A DNA stretch of 19,365 bases from JALYUA01 sp038229875. Its GTDB lineage: Bacteria > Acidobacteriota > Thermoanaerobaculia > UBA5066 > Gp7-AA6. Shown here one piece after another: positions 1-7,695 of the stretch. The notes beneath the pieces are model-generated. The model saw only the letters and a list, made by a program, of their open reading frames with translations. It searched no databases and was not told the DNA's origin. Numbering within the stretch: the first letter of the stretch is position 1; each line of letters begins with the position of its first letter. The stretch covers positions 1-19,365 of the forward strand of contig JBBROA010000081.1 in assembly GCA_038229875.1 (NCBI GenBank), in the 5' to 3' direction. A program made the position numbers and the translations under genes.

Positions 1-361
1 CGGGTTCGGCCTGACCGCGTTCCAGAAGACCCTGACGCCCTACCTCTCCTTCGACGGGGCCCGCAAATCGCGCGGCGTCGTCCAGGTGATGGGAGGGCTG
101 GACAAGCAGAGCGACCGGTACGACACCGCCCGGCAGGAGCTCTCCTTCGACATCCTCGATCCCTCCGGCCACCGGATGTCGGTCGTTTATCGCGGGATCA
201 AGCCCGGCAATTTTAAGGACGCGATCTCGGTCGTCGCGATCGGCCGCTTTCAGGAAGGCCGGATCGACGCGGAGAAGCTCCTCGTGAAGTGCCCGTCCAA
301 GTACCAGGGAGCGGAAGTGGAAAAGTCCTACGGCGCGGTGCCCAGGGTGGGGCGCACCTGA
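1..361 (+). CDS. ccmE: Cytochrome c maturation heme chaperone CcmE, C-terminal part (5' end outside window)
   Basis: The frame is open from base 2 to the TGA at 359-361; the N-terminus lies off the window. CcmE is a membrane-anchored periplasmic OB-fold protein that carries heme covalently from CcmC to the CcmF lyase. Visible family features are the segment after the membrane anchor (FQKTLTPYLSF), the OB-fold strand VVYRGIKPGNFKDAISVVAIGRF, given here as VVYRGIKPGNFK then DAISVVAIGRF, and the conserved C-terminal end. The usual heme-binding HxxxY is replaced by Cys-Pro-Ser-Lys-Tyr (codons 290-304). This CxxxY form belongs to a variant System I known from archaea and some bacteria. The stop overlaps the ccmF start by one base (TGATG), which implies translational coupling. 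The family call is firm because ccmF follows directly. Confidence 0.88.
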   Translation, partial: GFGLTAFQKTLTPYLSFDGARKSRGVVQVMGGLDKQSDRYDTARQELSFDILDPSGHRMSVVYRGIKPGNFKDAISVVAIGRFQEGRIDAEKLLVKCPSKYQGAEVEKSYGAVPRVGRT

Positions 362-2718
362 TGTCGTACTTCTGGCCGGGCGTCGCCGCGATCTGGGGAG
401 CGCTCGCCGCCGGCACCGCCTCTCTCGTCCTCTACCTGCGGGCCGACCGCGGGCGACCGCATCTCCTTCCTCTCGCGCGGAGCGCCTACGCTGCGTTTGC
501 AACGTGCATCCTCGCCGCCTGCGGCGTGCTTCTCGCGCTCCTGCTCCAGCATCGGTTCGACGTTTCGTACGTCAACGCGTACTCGGCACGCGACCTCCCG
601 TTGCACTTCCTGATCTCGTCGTTCTGGGGCGGCCAGGAAGGCTCATTTCTCCTGTGGTGCTTCTGGGGAGCGATCATCGGGTTCTTCGTCTGGAGGAGCG
701 CGAAGGAACAGGAAGCGCCGGTCATGGTGGTCTACCTCGCCACCTTCCTCGGCATCGTCGCGATCCTGTGCCGGCAGAGTCCCTTCCGGCTGCTCCCCGG
801 CGGCGCGCCCGAGGACGGAGTCGGACTGAACCCGCTCCTGCAGGACCCCTGGATGGTGATCCATCCGCCGGTCATGTTCTCCGGGTTCGCGTCTCTCTCC
901 GTTCCGTTCGCGTTTGCCATCGCCGCGCTCTGGAAGAAGCGGTGGGACGGATGGGTGACCCGCGCGATTCCCTGGGCGCTCTTCTCGTTCGTCACGCTCG
1001 GGACCGCCATTCTCATGGGCGGATACTGGGCGTACAAGACGCTCGGCTGGGGCGGGTACTGGGGCTGGGACCCCGTCGAGAACACGAGTCTCGTGCCCTG
1101 GCTCTTCACCGCCGCGCTCGTCCACGGGATGTTCCTGCAGCGCGTGAAGAAGCGGCACCGCAAGGTGAACCTGATCCTCGCGTGCGTCGCCTACATCGCC
1201 ATCCTGTACGGGACGTTCCTGACGCGGTCCGGAGTCCTCGCGGACTTCTCGGTGCATTCGTTCATCGATCTCGGGATCACGGGCTGGCTCGTCGGGATCC
1301 TCCTCGGTTTCCTCGCCCTTTCGGCCGCGCTCATCGCGTGGCGCTGGCGCTCGATCCCCTCTCTGCAGGAGGAAGAGCCGGCCCTTCTTTCCCGCAGCGT
1401 CCTCTTCATCCTCGGAATCTCGGCGTTTTGCGCGCTCGGGTTCGTGATCCTGCTCGGAACCTCCGCGCCGCTCCTGACCCGGCTGACGGGTAACCCCTCT
1501 CAGGTGCAGGCGAGCTTTTACAACCAGACGACGTCTCCCGCCGCCGCGCTCCTGATCCTTCTCTCCGCGCTCGTGCCGTTCGTCTCCTGGAAGGGCGACA
1601 CGTACCGGGCTCTCGGAAGAAGCTCCCGCCGGTCGCTGCTCGTCGGCGCCGGAGTCGTCGCTGTTTCCTTCATCGCCGGAGCCCGACAGCCGCTGACGCT
1701 CGTTCTCCTCTTTCTCTCCGGATTCTCGGCCGACATGAACCTCCGCGCGGTCATCCGAAAGGCGCGGAACGGCAAGTTCGGCGGCGCGGGAGGGTACCTC
1801 GCGCACGTCGGGGTCGGCATCTTTCTGGCCGGCGTCGTCGTCTCGGGGGTCTATGCGAAGTCGACCCGCCTGACGCTGCCGGCCGGCAAACCCGTGAAGG
1901 TCGGCGACTCGACGGTGACGTTTCTGCGCGTCGTCCCCGGAACCGCGACCGCGAAGCAGGCGATGGAAGTGCGCGTCGAGTCGGCCGGCGGGAAGACGGG
2001 CTACATCTACCCGAAGATGTACGTCAACACGAAGACGAACCAGATGATGGCGAACCCGGCGATCCGCAATTCCCCGCTCTTCGATTTCTACGTCGCTCCT
2101 CAGGCCTACGACCCGGGGCAGCCCGAGCAGTTCGGCCGTGAAGTCCGCCTGACCAGGGGGACCACGACGAACATCGAAGGGACGGGATTCACGTTCCGCG
2201 ACTTCAACGCGGACCGGGCCGCGATGTTGCGCGGCGAGAAATCGATGCTCGTCCTGACCGAATTGACCGTGACGCCGTCGGATGGGACAAAGCACGACCT
2301 GACCGCCCGGTACGTTTTCTACACGGACGGACGTCCCGCCGACTCGCCGGAGATCGCGGTCCCCGGAGTGCCCGCCGCCTTCCTGCAGGTCCTCGCCGTC
2401 TCCCCGACCGACGGCGCCGTCGTCCTGAAGATGCGGGGAGTCTCGAAGGACCCGGCGGCGGAGCACCAGGCGGCCACCGTCGAGAACCTTTCCGTGGACG
2501 TCACGCGAAAGCCTCTCATTGCGCTCGTGTGGGGTGGTTTCTACGTGATGATGGCCGGCGCGCTCCTGGCCCTGGTCAAACGAGCTCGCGAGGCCAGCCG
2601 GGCGGTCGCCGCTCTCGAGGCCGAAGCGGCGCCGCGCCGGAACGCAGGTCCTGCCGAGACCGCGCCCCCGTCGTCGGTCGGGCCCGCCGTCCCCGTGCAC
2701 CCCCGCAGCCGGATCTGA
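361..2718 (+). CDS. ccmF: Heme lyase / cytochrome c biogenesis protein CcmF
   Basis: This 785-residue polytopic membrane protein attaches heme delivered by CcmE to apocytochrome c on the periplasmic side. The WWD heme-binding motif is intact at residues 230-240 (WGGYWGWDPVE). Four histidines sit where the family has its heme ligands: H168 (in MVIHPPVMF) and H299 (in DFSVHSF) as the periplasmic pair, H255 (in ALVHGMF) and H482 (in LAHVGVG) as the membrane pair. A large soluble segment follows H482 and a last membrane helix lies near the C-terminus (KPLIALVWGGFYVMMAG), before a Pro/Ala-rich tail. The protein is longer than the roughly 650-residue E. coli one. I chose the ATG that overlaps the ccmE stop; an upstream in-frame ATG at 289 would lie inside ccmE. 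No ccmG or ccmH follows in the window. Confidence 0.96.
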   Translation: MSYFWPGVAAIWGALAAGTASLVLYLRADRGRPHLLPLARSAYAAFATCILAACGVLLALLLQHRFDVSYVNAYSARDLPLHFLISSFWGGQEGSFLLWCFWGAIIGFFVWRSAKEQEAPVMVVYLATFLGIVAILCRQSPFRLLPGGAPEDGVGLNPLLQDPWMVIHPPVMFSGFASLSVPFAFAIAALWKKRWDGWVTRAIPWALFSFVTLGTAILMGGYWAYKTLGWGGYWGWDPVENTSLVPWLFTAALVHGMFLQRVKKRHRKVNLILACVAYIAILYGTFLTRSGVLADFSVHSFIDLGITGWLVGILLGFLALSAALIAWRWRSIPSLQEEEPALLSRSVLFILGISAFCALGFVILLGTSAPLLTRLTGNPSQVQASFYNQTTSPAAALLILLSALVPFVSWKGDTYRALGRSSRRSLLVGAGVVAVSFIAGARQPLTLVLLFLSGFSADMNLRAVIRKARNGKFGGAGGYLAHVGVGIFLAGVVVSGVYAKSTRLTLPAGKPVKVGDSTVTFLRVVPGTATAKQAMEVRVESAGGKTGYIYPKMYVNTKTNQMMANPAIRNSPLFDFYVAPQAYDPGQPEQFGREVRLTRGTTTNIEGTGFTFRDFNADRAAMLRGEKSMLVLTELTVTPSDGTKHDLTARYVFYTDGRPADSPEIAVPGVPAAFLQVLAVSPTDGAVVLKMRGVSKDPAAEHQAATVENLSVDVTRKPLIALVWGGFYVMMAGALLALVKRAREASRAVAALEAEAAPRRNAGPAETAPPSSVGPAVPVHPRSRI

Positions 2719-2735
2719 TCCCAAGCCGACCCCCC

Positions 2736-2785
2736 GTTCCGCAACGCCGGCGGTTCCGGAACCTGCTGTGCGTCGTTCCGGAACG
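2736..2785. promoter_or_regulatory. Three palindromic operator-like sites (GTTCCGNAAC)
   Basis: Three copies of a 10-bp palindrome lie between ccmF and the next gene: GTTCCGCAAC at 2736-2745 (one mismatch to symmetry), GTTCCGGAAC at 2753-2762 and GTTCCGGAAC at 2775-2784. Flanking bases extend each to a 12-bp inverted repeat (2735-2746, 2752-2763, 2774-2785). The start-to-start distances are 17 and 22 bp. The cluster ends 24 bp before the ATG at 2809. Repeated dyads just upstream of a gene suggest a dimeric regulator binding cooperatively. The regulator is unknown, and RNA hairpins after ccmF are an alternative reading. Confidence 0.6.
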
Positions 2786-2808
2786 AATCCTGCATTCCTC
2801 TCTGCATT

Positions 2809-3711
2809 ATGAAAACACGCAAGATCACACTCGCGCTTCTGCTTTCCGGGGTCGCCGGACTCGCCGGCGCCCGCGCGCTCTACCGCATCGATCTTCATGG
2901 AAATACGGCGATTCTGGCCAGGGACGAGCCGGTGGTTCACGGGAGCGTTCTCCTGTTTCACCGTCACCCCGATGGCCGCCTGACGGGAGTCCCGGCTGAA
3001 TCGGTCGCCGGGGTCACGCCTACCGATACGACCCGAACGACGCGCTCCTCCACGACGACGATGCGGACGACGACGGTCAGGACCGCTCGGAGCCCGCGCC
3101 TGGCCCGCATCGCGCCGGGCAGCGCCGCGCCCGCCCCCGTCACCCCTCTCAAGCCGGGCGAGGCCATCGCGATCGGTCCGACCGGCGCCGGCAGCGACGC
3201 GGCCGCGGGTCCCGCTCGCGCGAACGGGCAACCCACCGGGCCGATGAGCCCGTCGGGGGACATCAAGGCCCGGGCCGCGATCGACGCTCAGGTCTTCCCG
3301 GGCGATCTCCCGGCGCAGACGGGGAACGGCGGAGGAACGGGCTCCGGCACGAACTACGGCACAAATAACGGCACCGCCGGGACCGCGATCAACCCGACGC
3401 TCTCGACAACGGCCAACGGGGCCGGGCAGACCGGGACCACCGCGAACACGACGAACGCCGGCCAGCCGGGTGCGGCCCAACCGATCGGTCCGAACGGGTA
3501 TCCGACGACCTCGGGTCCCGGTCCTCAGCCCGGTGCCGCTCAGCCGGTCGGTCAGAACGGGTACCCGACCACCGGGACCGGCACGACGACGACGAACGGG
3601 AACAATACGAACGGAAATCAGAACAACTCGAACGGCACGACTGCGCCAGCGAACCCCAATCCGGCGCCCGCGAACAGCGGCGCGAAGCCGAACGGATCCG
3701 GAAAGAACTGA
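2809..3711 (+). CDS. Secreted low-complexity protein with N-terminal YRI/RD/FHxHP domain
   Basis: I do not recognise a named family. The 300-residue product starts with a Sec signal peptide (MKTRKITLALLLSGVAGLAG, likely cut after ARA at residue 22 or so). A compact domain of about 50 residues follows, with LYRID, ARDEP, FHRHPDGRL. The same pattern occurs in the protein encoded at 12054-12620. From about residue 60 the sequence becomes Thr/Arg-rich, then a long Gly/Asn/Thr/Pro/Gln-rich tail with a duplicated QPGAAQPxGxNGYPTT unit, probably disordered and extracytoplasmic. Three palindromes precede the gene and a strong hairpin follows it, so it is probably its own transcription unit rather than part of the ccm operon. 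No clear Shine-Dalgarno precedes the ATG. Function unknown; a surface or periplasmic role is likely. Confidence 0.8.
   Translation: MKTRKITLALLLSGVAGLAGARALYRIDLHGNTAILARDEPVVHGSVLLFHRHPDGRLTGVPAESVAGVTPTDTTRTTRSSTTTMRTTTVRTARSPRLARIAPGSAAPAPVTPLKPGEAIAIGPTGAGSDAAAGPARANGQPTGPMSPSGDIKARAAIDAQVFPGDLPAQTGNGGGTGSGTNYGTNNGTAGTAINPTLSTTANGAGQTGTTANTTNAGQPGAAQPIGPNGYPTTSGPGPQPGAAQPVGQNGYPTTGTGTTTTNGNNTNGNQNNSNGTTAPANPNPAPANSGAKPNGSGKN
3463..3573 (+). repeat. Two-copy in-frame 48-nt repeat in the low-complexity tail
   Basis: Copies at 3463-3510 and 3526-3573, separated by 15 nt (period 63 nt), both in the gene's reading frame. They encode QPGAAQPIGPNGYPTT and QPGAAQPVGQNGYPTT. The copies differ mostly at third codon positions, so the peptide has been conserved while the DNA diverged, which argues for selection on the repeat peptide rather than a very recent duplication. 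Confidence 0.75.
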
Positions 3712-3741
3712 CAGTCTCTCCCGTCCCGGTCTGTTTCTCCT

Positions 3742-3771
3742 CCGCCCGGCTCGAGCCGGGCGGATTTGTTT
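3742..3771 (+). terminator. Rho-independent terminator candidate after the 2809 gene
   Basis: The 22-nt region 3742-3763 is a perfect inverted repeat: CCGCCCGGC then a TCGA centre then GCCGGGCGG. It is followed by ATTTGTTT (3764-3771), a partial T tract on the + strand. It lies 30 nt after the stop at 3711 and 19 nt before the end of the opposing hydrolase gene, so it separates two convergent units. Confidence 0.75.
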
Positions 3772-3790
3772 AGGGGCGCAGGACTTTTGT

Positions 3791-4552
3791 TCAGGGGCTC
3801 CCGGGCGATCGACCCGGGATCTCGACCTCGAATCCGTCTCGCGCCACGAGGACACGGCAATCCGGCGCGGCCTTCGCAGCGAGTTCCTGGATCGCGGCTT
3901 TCAGGCTTCGATCTCCCATCGCGATCGGCTCCTCGCCGAAGTGAGAGAAGACCGCCGCCGGAACGTTCGCCTTGCCGAGCCAGCCGAGCTGCGCCCGGAT
4001 CGTGGTGTGCCCGACGAGAGCGCCGCTGCCGTGACGGCGCACCAGCGATGCGGTCAAGGTGGATCCATCGCCCACGTAGACATCCGCGCCTTCCAGGGCC
4101 CGGTCTCGCGCGGCCGCGCTCTCGAAGCTGACGATGTCGCCGGAGTAGACGACTGTTCCCTCCGGCGTCTCGATCCGCGCGGCGACACAGGGGCACCGCA
4201 CGGAGTGGAGCACCTCGAACGTGGTCACCCGAAACGGGCCGAGAGCGACGGGGGCCTCGGGAAGGGCGCGGACGCGCGCTGCGCTCGGAAATGCGGACAT
4301 GAGAGCGTGGGAGGCCTCGGACGCGAGCACCGGCACGGCGGTGCCTTCTGCAAGCCCCCAGGCATGGTCGGGATGCGCGTGTGACACGAACACCGCGTCG
4401 GGCGCGATCCCGGCGAGCTTTCCGCGAAGATTCTCCCCGAAATCACACAACAGACGGAACCCGGCGGCCTCGACGGTGAACGCCGAGTGGCTGGCGTGCG
4501 AGCGGGAGCTCGCATCGACGTATCCCTTCGTCCCGTAGAAATGAAGTCGCAC
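3791..4552 (-). CDS. Metallo-beta-lactamase-fold metal-dependent hydrolase
   Basis: 253 residues if started at the GTG at 4552. The HxHxDH zinc motif is present (H58, H60, D62, H63 in SHAHPDHAWG), with further ligands H116 (VLHSVRC), D139 (VVYSGD) and H204 (VFSHFGE), so a binuclear active site looks complete. The fold is shared by beta-lactamases, RNase Z-like nucleases, lactonases and phosphodiesterases, and the substrate cannot be read from sequence. The N-terminus RLHFYGTKGYVDASS resembles the usual first strand of RNase Z-like members. A longer version from TTG at 4588 is open, but the GTG has a GAGG upstream at a spacing of about 9 nt and fits the family start better. No signal peptide, so probably cytoplasmic. 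It is divergent from another MBL gene. Confidence 0.88.
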   Translation of the reverse strand: MRLHFYGTKGYVDASSRSHASHSAFTVEAAGFRLLCDFGENLRGKLAGIAPDAVFVSHAHPDHAWGLAEGTAVPVLASEASHALMSAFPSAARVRALPEAPVALGPFRVTTFEVLHSVRCPCVAARIETPEGTVVYSGDIVSFESAAARDRALEGADVYVGDGSTLTASLVRRHGSGALVGHTTIRAQLGWLGKANVPAAVFSHFGEEPIAMGDRSLKAAIQELAAKAAPDCRVLVARDGFEVEIPGRSPGSP

Positions 4553-4628
4553 GAAGTGGAGCCTCGGGACTTCAGAGCCCGGAGTCAAGCGTCTCGGAGA
4601 GAAATGCCGGGCCGTGACGGCAAGGCGC

Positions 4629-4634
4629 TACGAT
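4629..4634 (+). promoter_or_regulatory. -10-like hexamer TACGAT, leaderless promoter candidate
   Basis: TACGAT lies 6 nt before the ATG at 4641, with no Shine-Dalgarno between them. This spacing would place the transcription start at or next to the start codon. The same arrangement recurs before 12054, 14968 and 16802. Confidence 0.35.
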
Positions 4635-4640
4635 CTCCGC

Positions 4641-5498
4641 ATGCGCTTCGGGGATCTGCGGCTCGACATCGTCCGCGACGCGAACTTCCGCCTCGACGGA
4701 GGCGCGATGTTCGGTGTCGTGCCCAAGGTTCTCTGGGAGAGGAAGTTTCCGGCCGACGCGGAGAACCGCATCGGCCTCGCGACGAACTGCCTCCTGGTCC
4801 GGGGCGACGGATTCACGGTTCTCATCGAGAGCGGGCTCGGAACAAAGTGGAGTGTCCGCGACCGCGAGATGTATGCGATCACCCACCCTCCCCGATTGAC
4901 CGAGTCGCTCGCGGGTCTCGGAGTCCAGGCAGAGGACGTCGACGCGCTCGTGCTCTCCCACCTGCACTTCGACCACGCGGGCGGCGCGACGCGTCTCGAA
5001 GCGGGCGTCCCGGTCCCGGCGTTTCCCAACGCGACCCTGCTCGTGCAGTCCGCCGAGCTCGCCCACGCCCGGGCACCGCACGAGCGCGATCGCGCGTCCT
5101 ACGACCCGGCGAACTGGGAGCCGTATGCCGCGGCCGGCCGCCTCGAAGAAATCTCGGGCGAGCGGGAGATCCGCCCGGGCGTGCGCGTCGTCCCGCTCCC
5201 CGGGCACAACGCCGGGATGCAGGCGGTGCGCATCGACTCCGGCGGGCGCACGGCGTTCTACTTCGCCGACGCGCTTCCGACGTCCGCCCACATCCCGCTG
5301 CCGTGGATGATGGGATACGACCTCTACCCGGTGGAGCTCCTCGACAACAAGCGCCGCCTTCTTTCACAGGCCGTCCTCGAGCGATGGCTCTGCGTCTTCG
5401 AGCATGACCCCGACGTTCCGTGGGGAACGCTTGTCGACCAGCCGAACGGAAAGAGAAGAGTCCACGTGGTCCCGGTTCTTCAGGACGCGTTCGTCTGA
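4641..5498 (+). CDS. Metallo-beta-lactamase-fold hydrolase, lactonase-like family
   Basis: 285 residues from the ATG at 4641. The zinc motif is H107-x-H109-x-D111-H112 (SHLHFDHAGG), followed by H189 (PLPGHNAG), D210 (YFADALP) and H255 (FEHDP). The N-terminal block LDGGAMFGVVPKVLWE and the PGH motif place it with the MBL enzymes related to quorum-quenching lactonases and similar uncharacterised hydrolases; the actual substrate is unknown. An upstream in-frame GTG at 4614 would add nine residues, but the family block begins close after the ATG and a promoter-like hexamer lies immediately upstream. No signal peptide. It is divergent from the 3791-4552 MBL gene across 88 bp, and its 3' end is close to the next gene on the same strand. 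Confidence 0.88.
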   Translation: MRFGDLRLDIVRDANFRLDGGAMFGVVPKVLWERKFPADAENRIGLATNCLLVRGDGFTVLIESGLGTKWSVRDREMYAITHPPRLTESLAGLGVQAEDVDALVLSHLHFDHAGGATRLEAGVPVPAFPNATLLVQSAELAHARAPHERDRASYDPANWEPYAAAGRLEEISGEREIRPGVRVVPLPGHNAGMQAVRIDSGGRTAFYFADALPTSAHIPLPWMMGYDLYPVELLDNKRRLLSQAVLERWLCVFEHDPDVPWGTLVDQPNGKRRVHVVPVLQDAFV

Positions 5499-5541
5499 GC
5501 CGGAAGCCGCGGGGCCTCCGCCGGCCCGGGCCGCCGTTTCC

Positions 5542-7530
5542 ATGATCCTGTCGGTCCTGTTTCTGATGGCCCCCGGGCTCGTCGCCTACGTCGCGCTCGA
5601 CCGGGCGGAGCTGGTGAAATCCGGGATGGCCCGGTTCTTCATCGCGTGGGTGTACGGCGTTTTCGCCGCGACGACGGTAGTTTACGCTCTAGGAATCGCG
5701 CTCGCCCCCTGGTCCGAGGGCGTCCTGCGCAACGCCGCCCTCGTAACGCTCGCGAGCGCGGCCGCCGCACTGGTAGCTATGCGCCGCTCTGTACTGCGGA
5801 CCGTTCGCTCGTGGCGCGCGCTCGTTTCCGGCGGATTGGGAGCGCCGGCCCTGCGGAAGATACTCTTTCTGGCGGCTTGCGCGGTTTTCGCTTTCGTTTT
5901 CTACCGCCCGCACCTCGACCAGACTCCGGCGGCGCTGTACCGCTCTCCGATCTACTGGGACCTGAACGTTCACGCCCCGATCGTCCAGAACTTCGCCTTC
6001 GGAGACAACTTCCCGGCTCAGAACGAGTCATTCTCGGGCGCGCCCGAGACCTACCACTTCTTCTTCGATCTCTTAACCGCGGTGCCCGTCTCTTTCGGCG
6101 TGTCTCTGGCAAACGCCTTCCTTCTCGTGAGCGCGGCCGCTCTCTTCGCGGTGCTGGGCCTTCTGGCCGGGTTCGCCGAGGAGCTCTCGGGCACCGCGGC
6201 GCCTGGCATGGTGGCCGCCCTCCTGGCCTGCACCTCCAGCAGTCTCCGGTTCGTGGAGGCGCTGGCGCCGCGCGCGGGCCGGCCCGCGTTCGCGGGGGTC
6301 GCGGACCTCCTCACGCGCCGCGAACATCCCTATCTCGCTTCGTTCGTGCCGGGCAATCCCTTCGCCTACAACGGGACGATGTTCAACCTCTTCTACTTTC
6401 TGGAGGAGCGGCAGCTCGTTTTCGCGTCCGCCTTTCTGCTCGCGTCCGTGCTCCTGCTGTCCACCCGCGCGCGGTGGAGCATCCCCTTCTCGGTCGCCGC
6501 GGGCGTCGCGTTCGGACTCTTTGCGCGATGGCATGTCTTCGCGACGATCACCCTGGGACTGGCGGTCGTCTGGCTCCTGGTCGCCGCGCCGGCGCGGCGG
6601 AAAAGCGCCGCGGTCCTCACGGGGATGGCGATCTCCGGCGGAGCGTTCCTGGCGTGGGTCGCGTGGGTCTCCCGGCCCGAATGGTTCGTCCCGGGAGGCC
6701 GCGCCGCGGTGCGCTGGAACCCCGAGTTCTCGACGATGCCCGGGGGACCGACCTTCTCGCTCTCGAACGCGCTCCAGTACTGGTTCTACGGATGGGGTCT
6801 GAAAGCCGTGCTCGGCCTCGGAGGCCTCGTCATCGCCTGGCGGGAGAGGCGGCGGCTGTTCGACGCGCTCGCCCCGGTGCTCGTTCCGACTTTCCTGCTC
6901 GTGAACGCCGTGCAACTCGTTCCGCTCTCCATCTACGACAACCATAAATGGCTGCGGCCGATGAGCCTGTTTCTCGACCTCGCCGCGGGCTTCGTCGTGG
7001 TCGAGAGAATCTGGCGCGTACGCCGCTCGCTCGCCCTGAGGGTCGCCGGCACCGCGGTTGTCATGCTGCTCATGACGTTCTCGGGCGTGCTCGAGCTGCT
7101 TCCCTTCCTGCGCAGCCGTCCCACGGTGCTCTACGCCCCGTATCCGATCGCGCTCACGAGGATCGTCCGAGAAGAAACGGCGCCGCGCGACGCGTTTGTT
7201 TCGTTCGAGTCGAACGCGCTTCACATGGCGGGGCGCAAGCTCTTCCTGGGCAACGACAGCGACGAGCGGGGCACGGCGTCGCTCGTCGCTTCCGCGGGCT
7301 TCGACGTCCGGCGCCGGCAGAGAGAACTGATCGACCTCTACGGTGCGCCGGACCGCAGCGGGTTCTGCGGCGTCGCGCGACGCAACGGCATCGCATGGGT
7401 CGAAGTCGAGCCCGGCCGGCGGCTGCGGTCAGGTGTGGACGCTCAATCGCCGGGCTTTGACACGCTCACCCCGCAGGCGAGGTGGATCCACTTCGTAGAC
7501 GTCGAGAGTTTCTGCGGCGGGAGACCCTAG
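5542..7530 (+). CDS. Large polytopic membrane protein, possible GT-C-type glycosyltransferase
   Basis: 662 residues from the ATG at 5542. Many hydrophobic segments alternate with short loops (about ten or more helices by eye), beginning with MILSVLFLMAPGLVAYVAL. A conserved-looking loop after the first helices holds SPIYWDLNVHAPIVQNFAFG and then DNFPAQNESFSG with ETYHFFFDL; acidic residues in such a loop are typical of GT-C enzymes that use polyprenyl-phosphate sugars. A soluble C-terminal part (about residue 550 on) contains GRKLFLGNDSDERG and an RRRQRELIDLY stretch, reminiscent of the tail of DUF2298-like and related membrane proteins. I cannot name a family with certainty. The frame is open upstream to an ATG at 5404, inside the preceding gene; the later ATG is chosen because it opens the first helix. 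No clear Shine-Dalgarno was found. Confidence 0.72.
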   Translation: MILSVLFLMAPGLVAYVALDRAELVKSGMARFFIAWVYGVFAATTVVYALGIALAPWSEGVLRNAALVTLASAAAALVAMRRSVLRTVRSWRALVSGGLGAPALRKILFLAACAVFAFVFYRPHLDQTPAALYRSPIYWDLNVHAPIVQNFAFGDNFPAQNESFSGAPETYHFFFDLLTAVPVSFGVSLANAFLLVSAAALFAVLGLLAGFAEELSGTAAPGMVAALLACTSSSLRFVEALAPRAGRPAFAGVADLLTRREHPYLASFVPGNPFAYNGTMFNLFYFLEERQLVFASAFLLASVLLLSTRARWSIPFSVAAGVAFGLFARWHVFATITLGLAVVWLLVAAPARRKSAAVLTGMAISGGAFLAWVAWVSRPEWFVPGGRAAVRWNPEFSTMPGGPTFSLSNALQYWFYGWGLKAVLGLGGLVIAWRERRRLFDALAPVLVPTFLLVNAVQLVPLSIYDNHKWLRPMSLFLDLAAGFVVVERIWRVRRSLALRVAGTAVVMLLMTFSGVLELLPFLRSRPTVLYAPYPIALTRIVREETAPRDAFVSFESNALHMAGRKLFLGNDSDERGTASLVASAGFDVRRRQRELIDLYGAPDRSGFCGVARRNGIAWVEVEPGRRLRSGVDAQSPGFDTLTPQARWIHFVDVESFCGGRP

Positions 7531-7695
7531 GCGGAAGTCAGCTTCCCGGACATCAGCTTCCCGGACACGGCCTTCGCATCTCCGTCCATCCGCCGGCGCG
7601 GCCAGCCTCGGCTGCGCTCTCACCCTCTCCCGCGCGCTTGGAAAGGGAGGAGGCGCGGCGGTCGACTGAGTCGGAGCGGCGTCTCCGCCGGCTTC
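7531..7695. other. Intergenic region between convergent genes with short repeats
   Basis: No gene is supported here. It holds a perfect tandem duplication of 15 nt (7538-7567), a short dyad CGACTGAGTCG (7663-7673) and a 5-bp hairpin CGGCG-TCTC-CGCCG (7677-7690) just after the exporter operon's TAA on the minus strand. No T tract follows the hairpin, so it is at best a weak terminator. Confidence 0.5.
7538..7567. repeat. Tandem direct repeat, 2 x 15 nt
   Basis: TCAGCTTCCCGGACA occurs twice back to back (7538-7552 and 7553-7567) with no mismatch, immediately after the membrane-protein gene. Perfect identity suggests a recent slippage duplication. Confidence 0.85.

Noticed and set aside
643..3855. 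A 1,070-codon open frame on the minus strand opposite ccmF and the 2809 gene
   Set aside because: Its translation is Arg/Gly/Glu-rich with no recognisable domain, while the + strand has clear CcmF motifs. It is an antisense shadow of GC-rich codon usage.
5404..5541. Longer start for the membrane protein at ATG 5404
   Set aside because: It would overlap the preceding hydrolase gene by 95 bp and add a charged, low-complexity tail before the first helix. The ATG at 5542 opens directly into the helix, although it lacks a clear ribosome-binding site.
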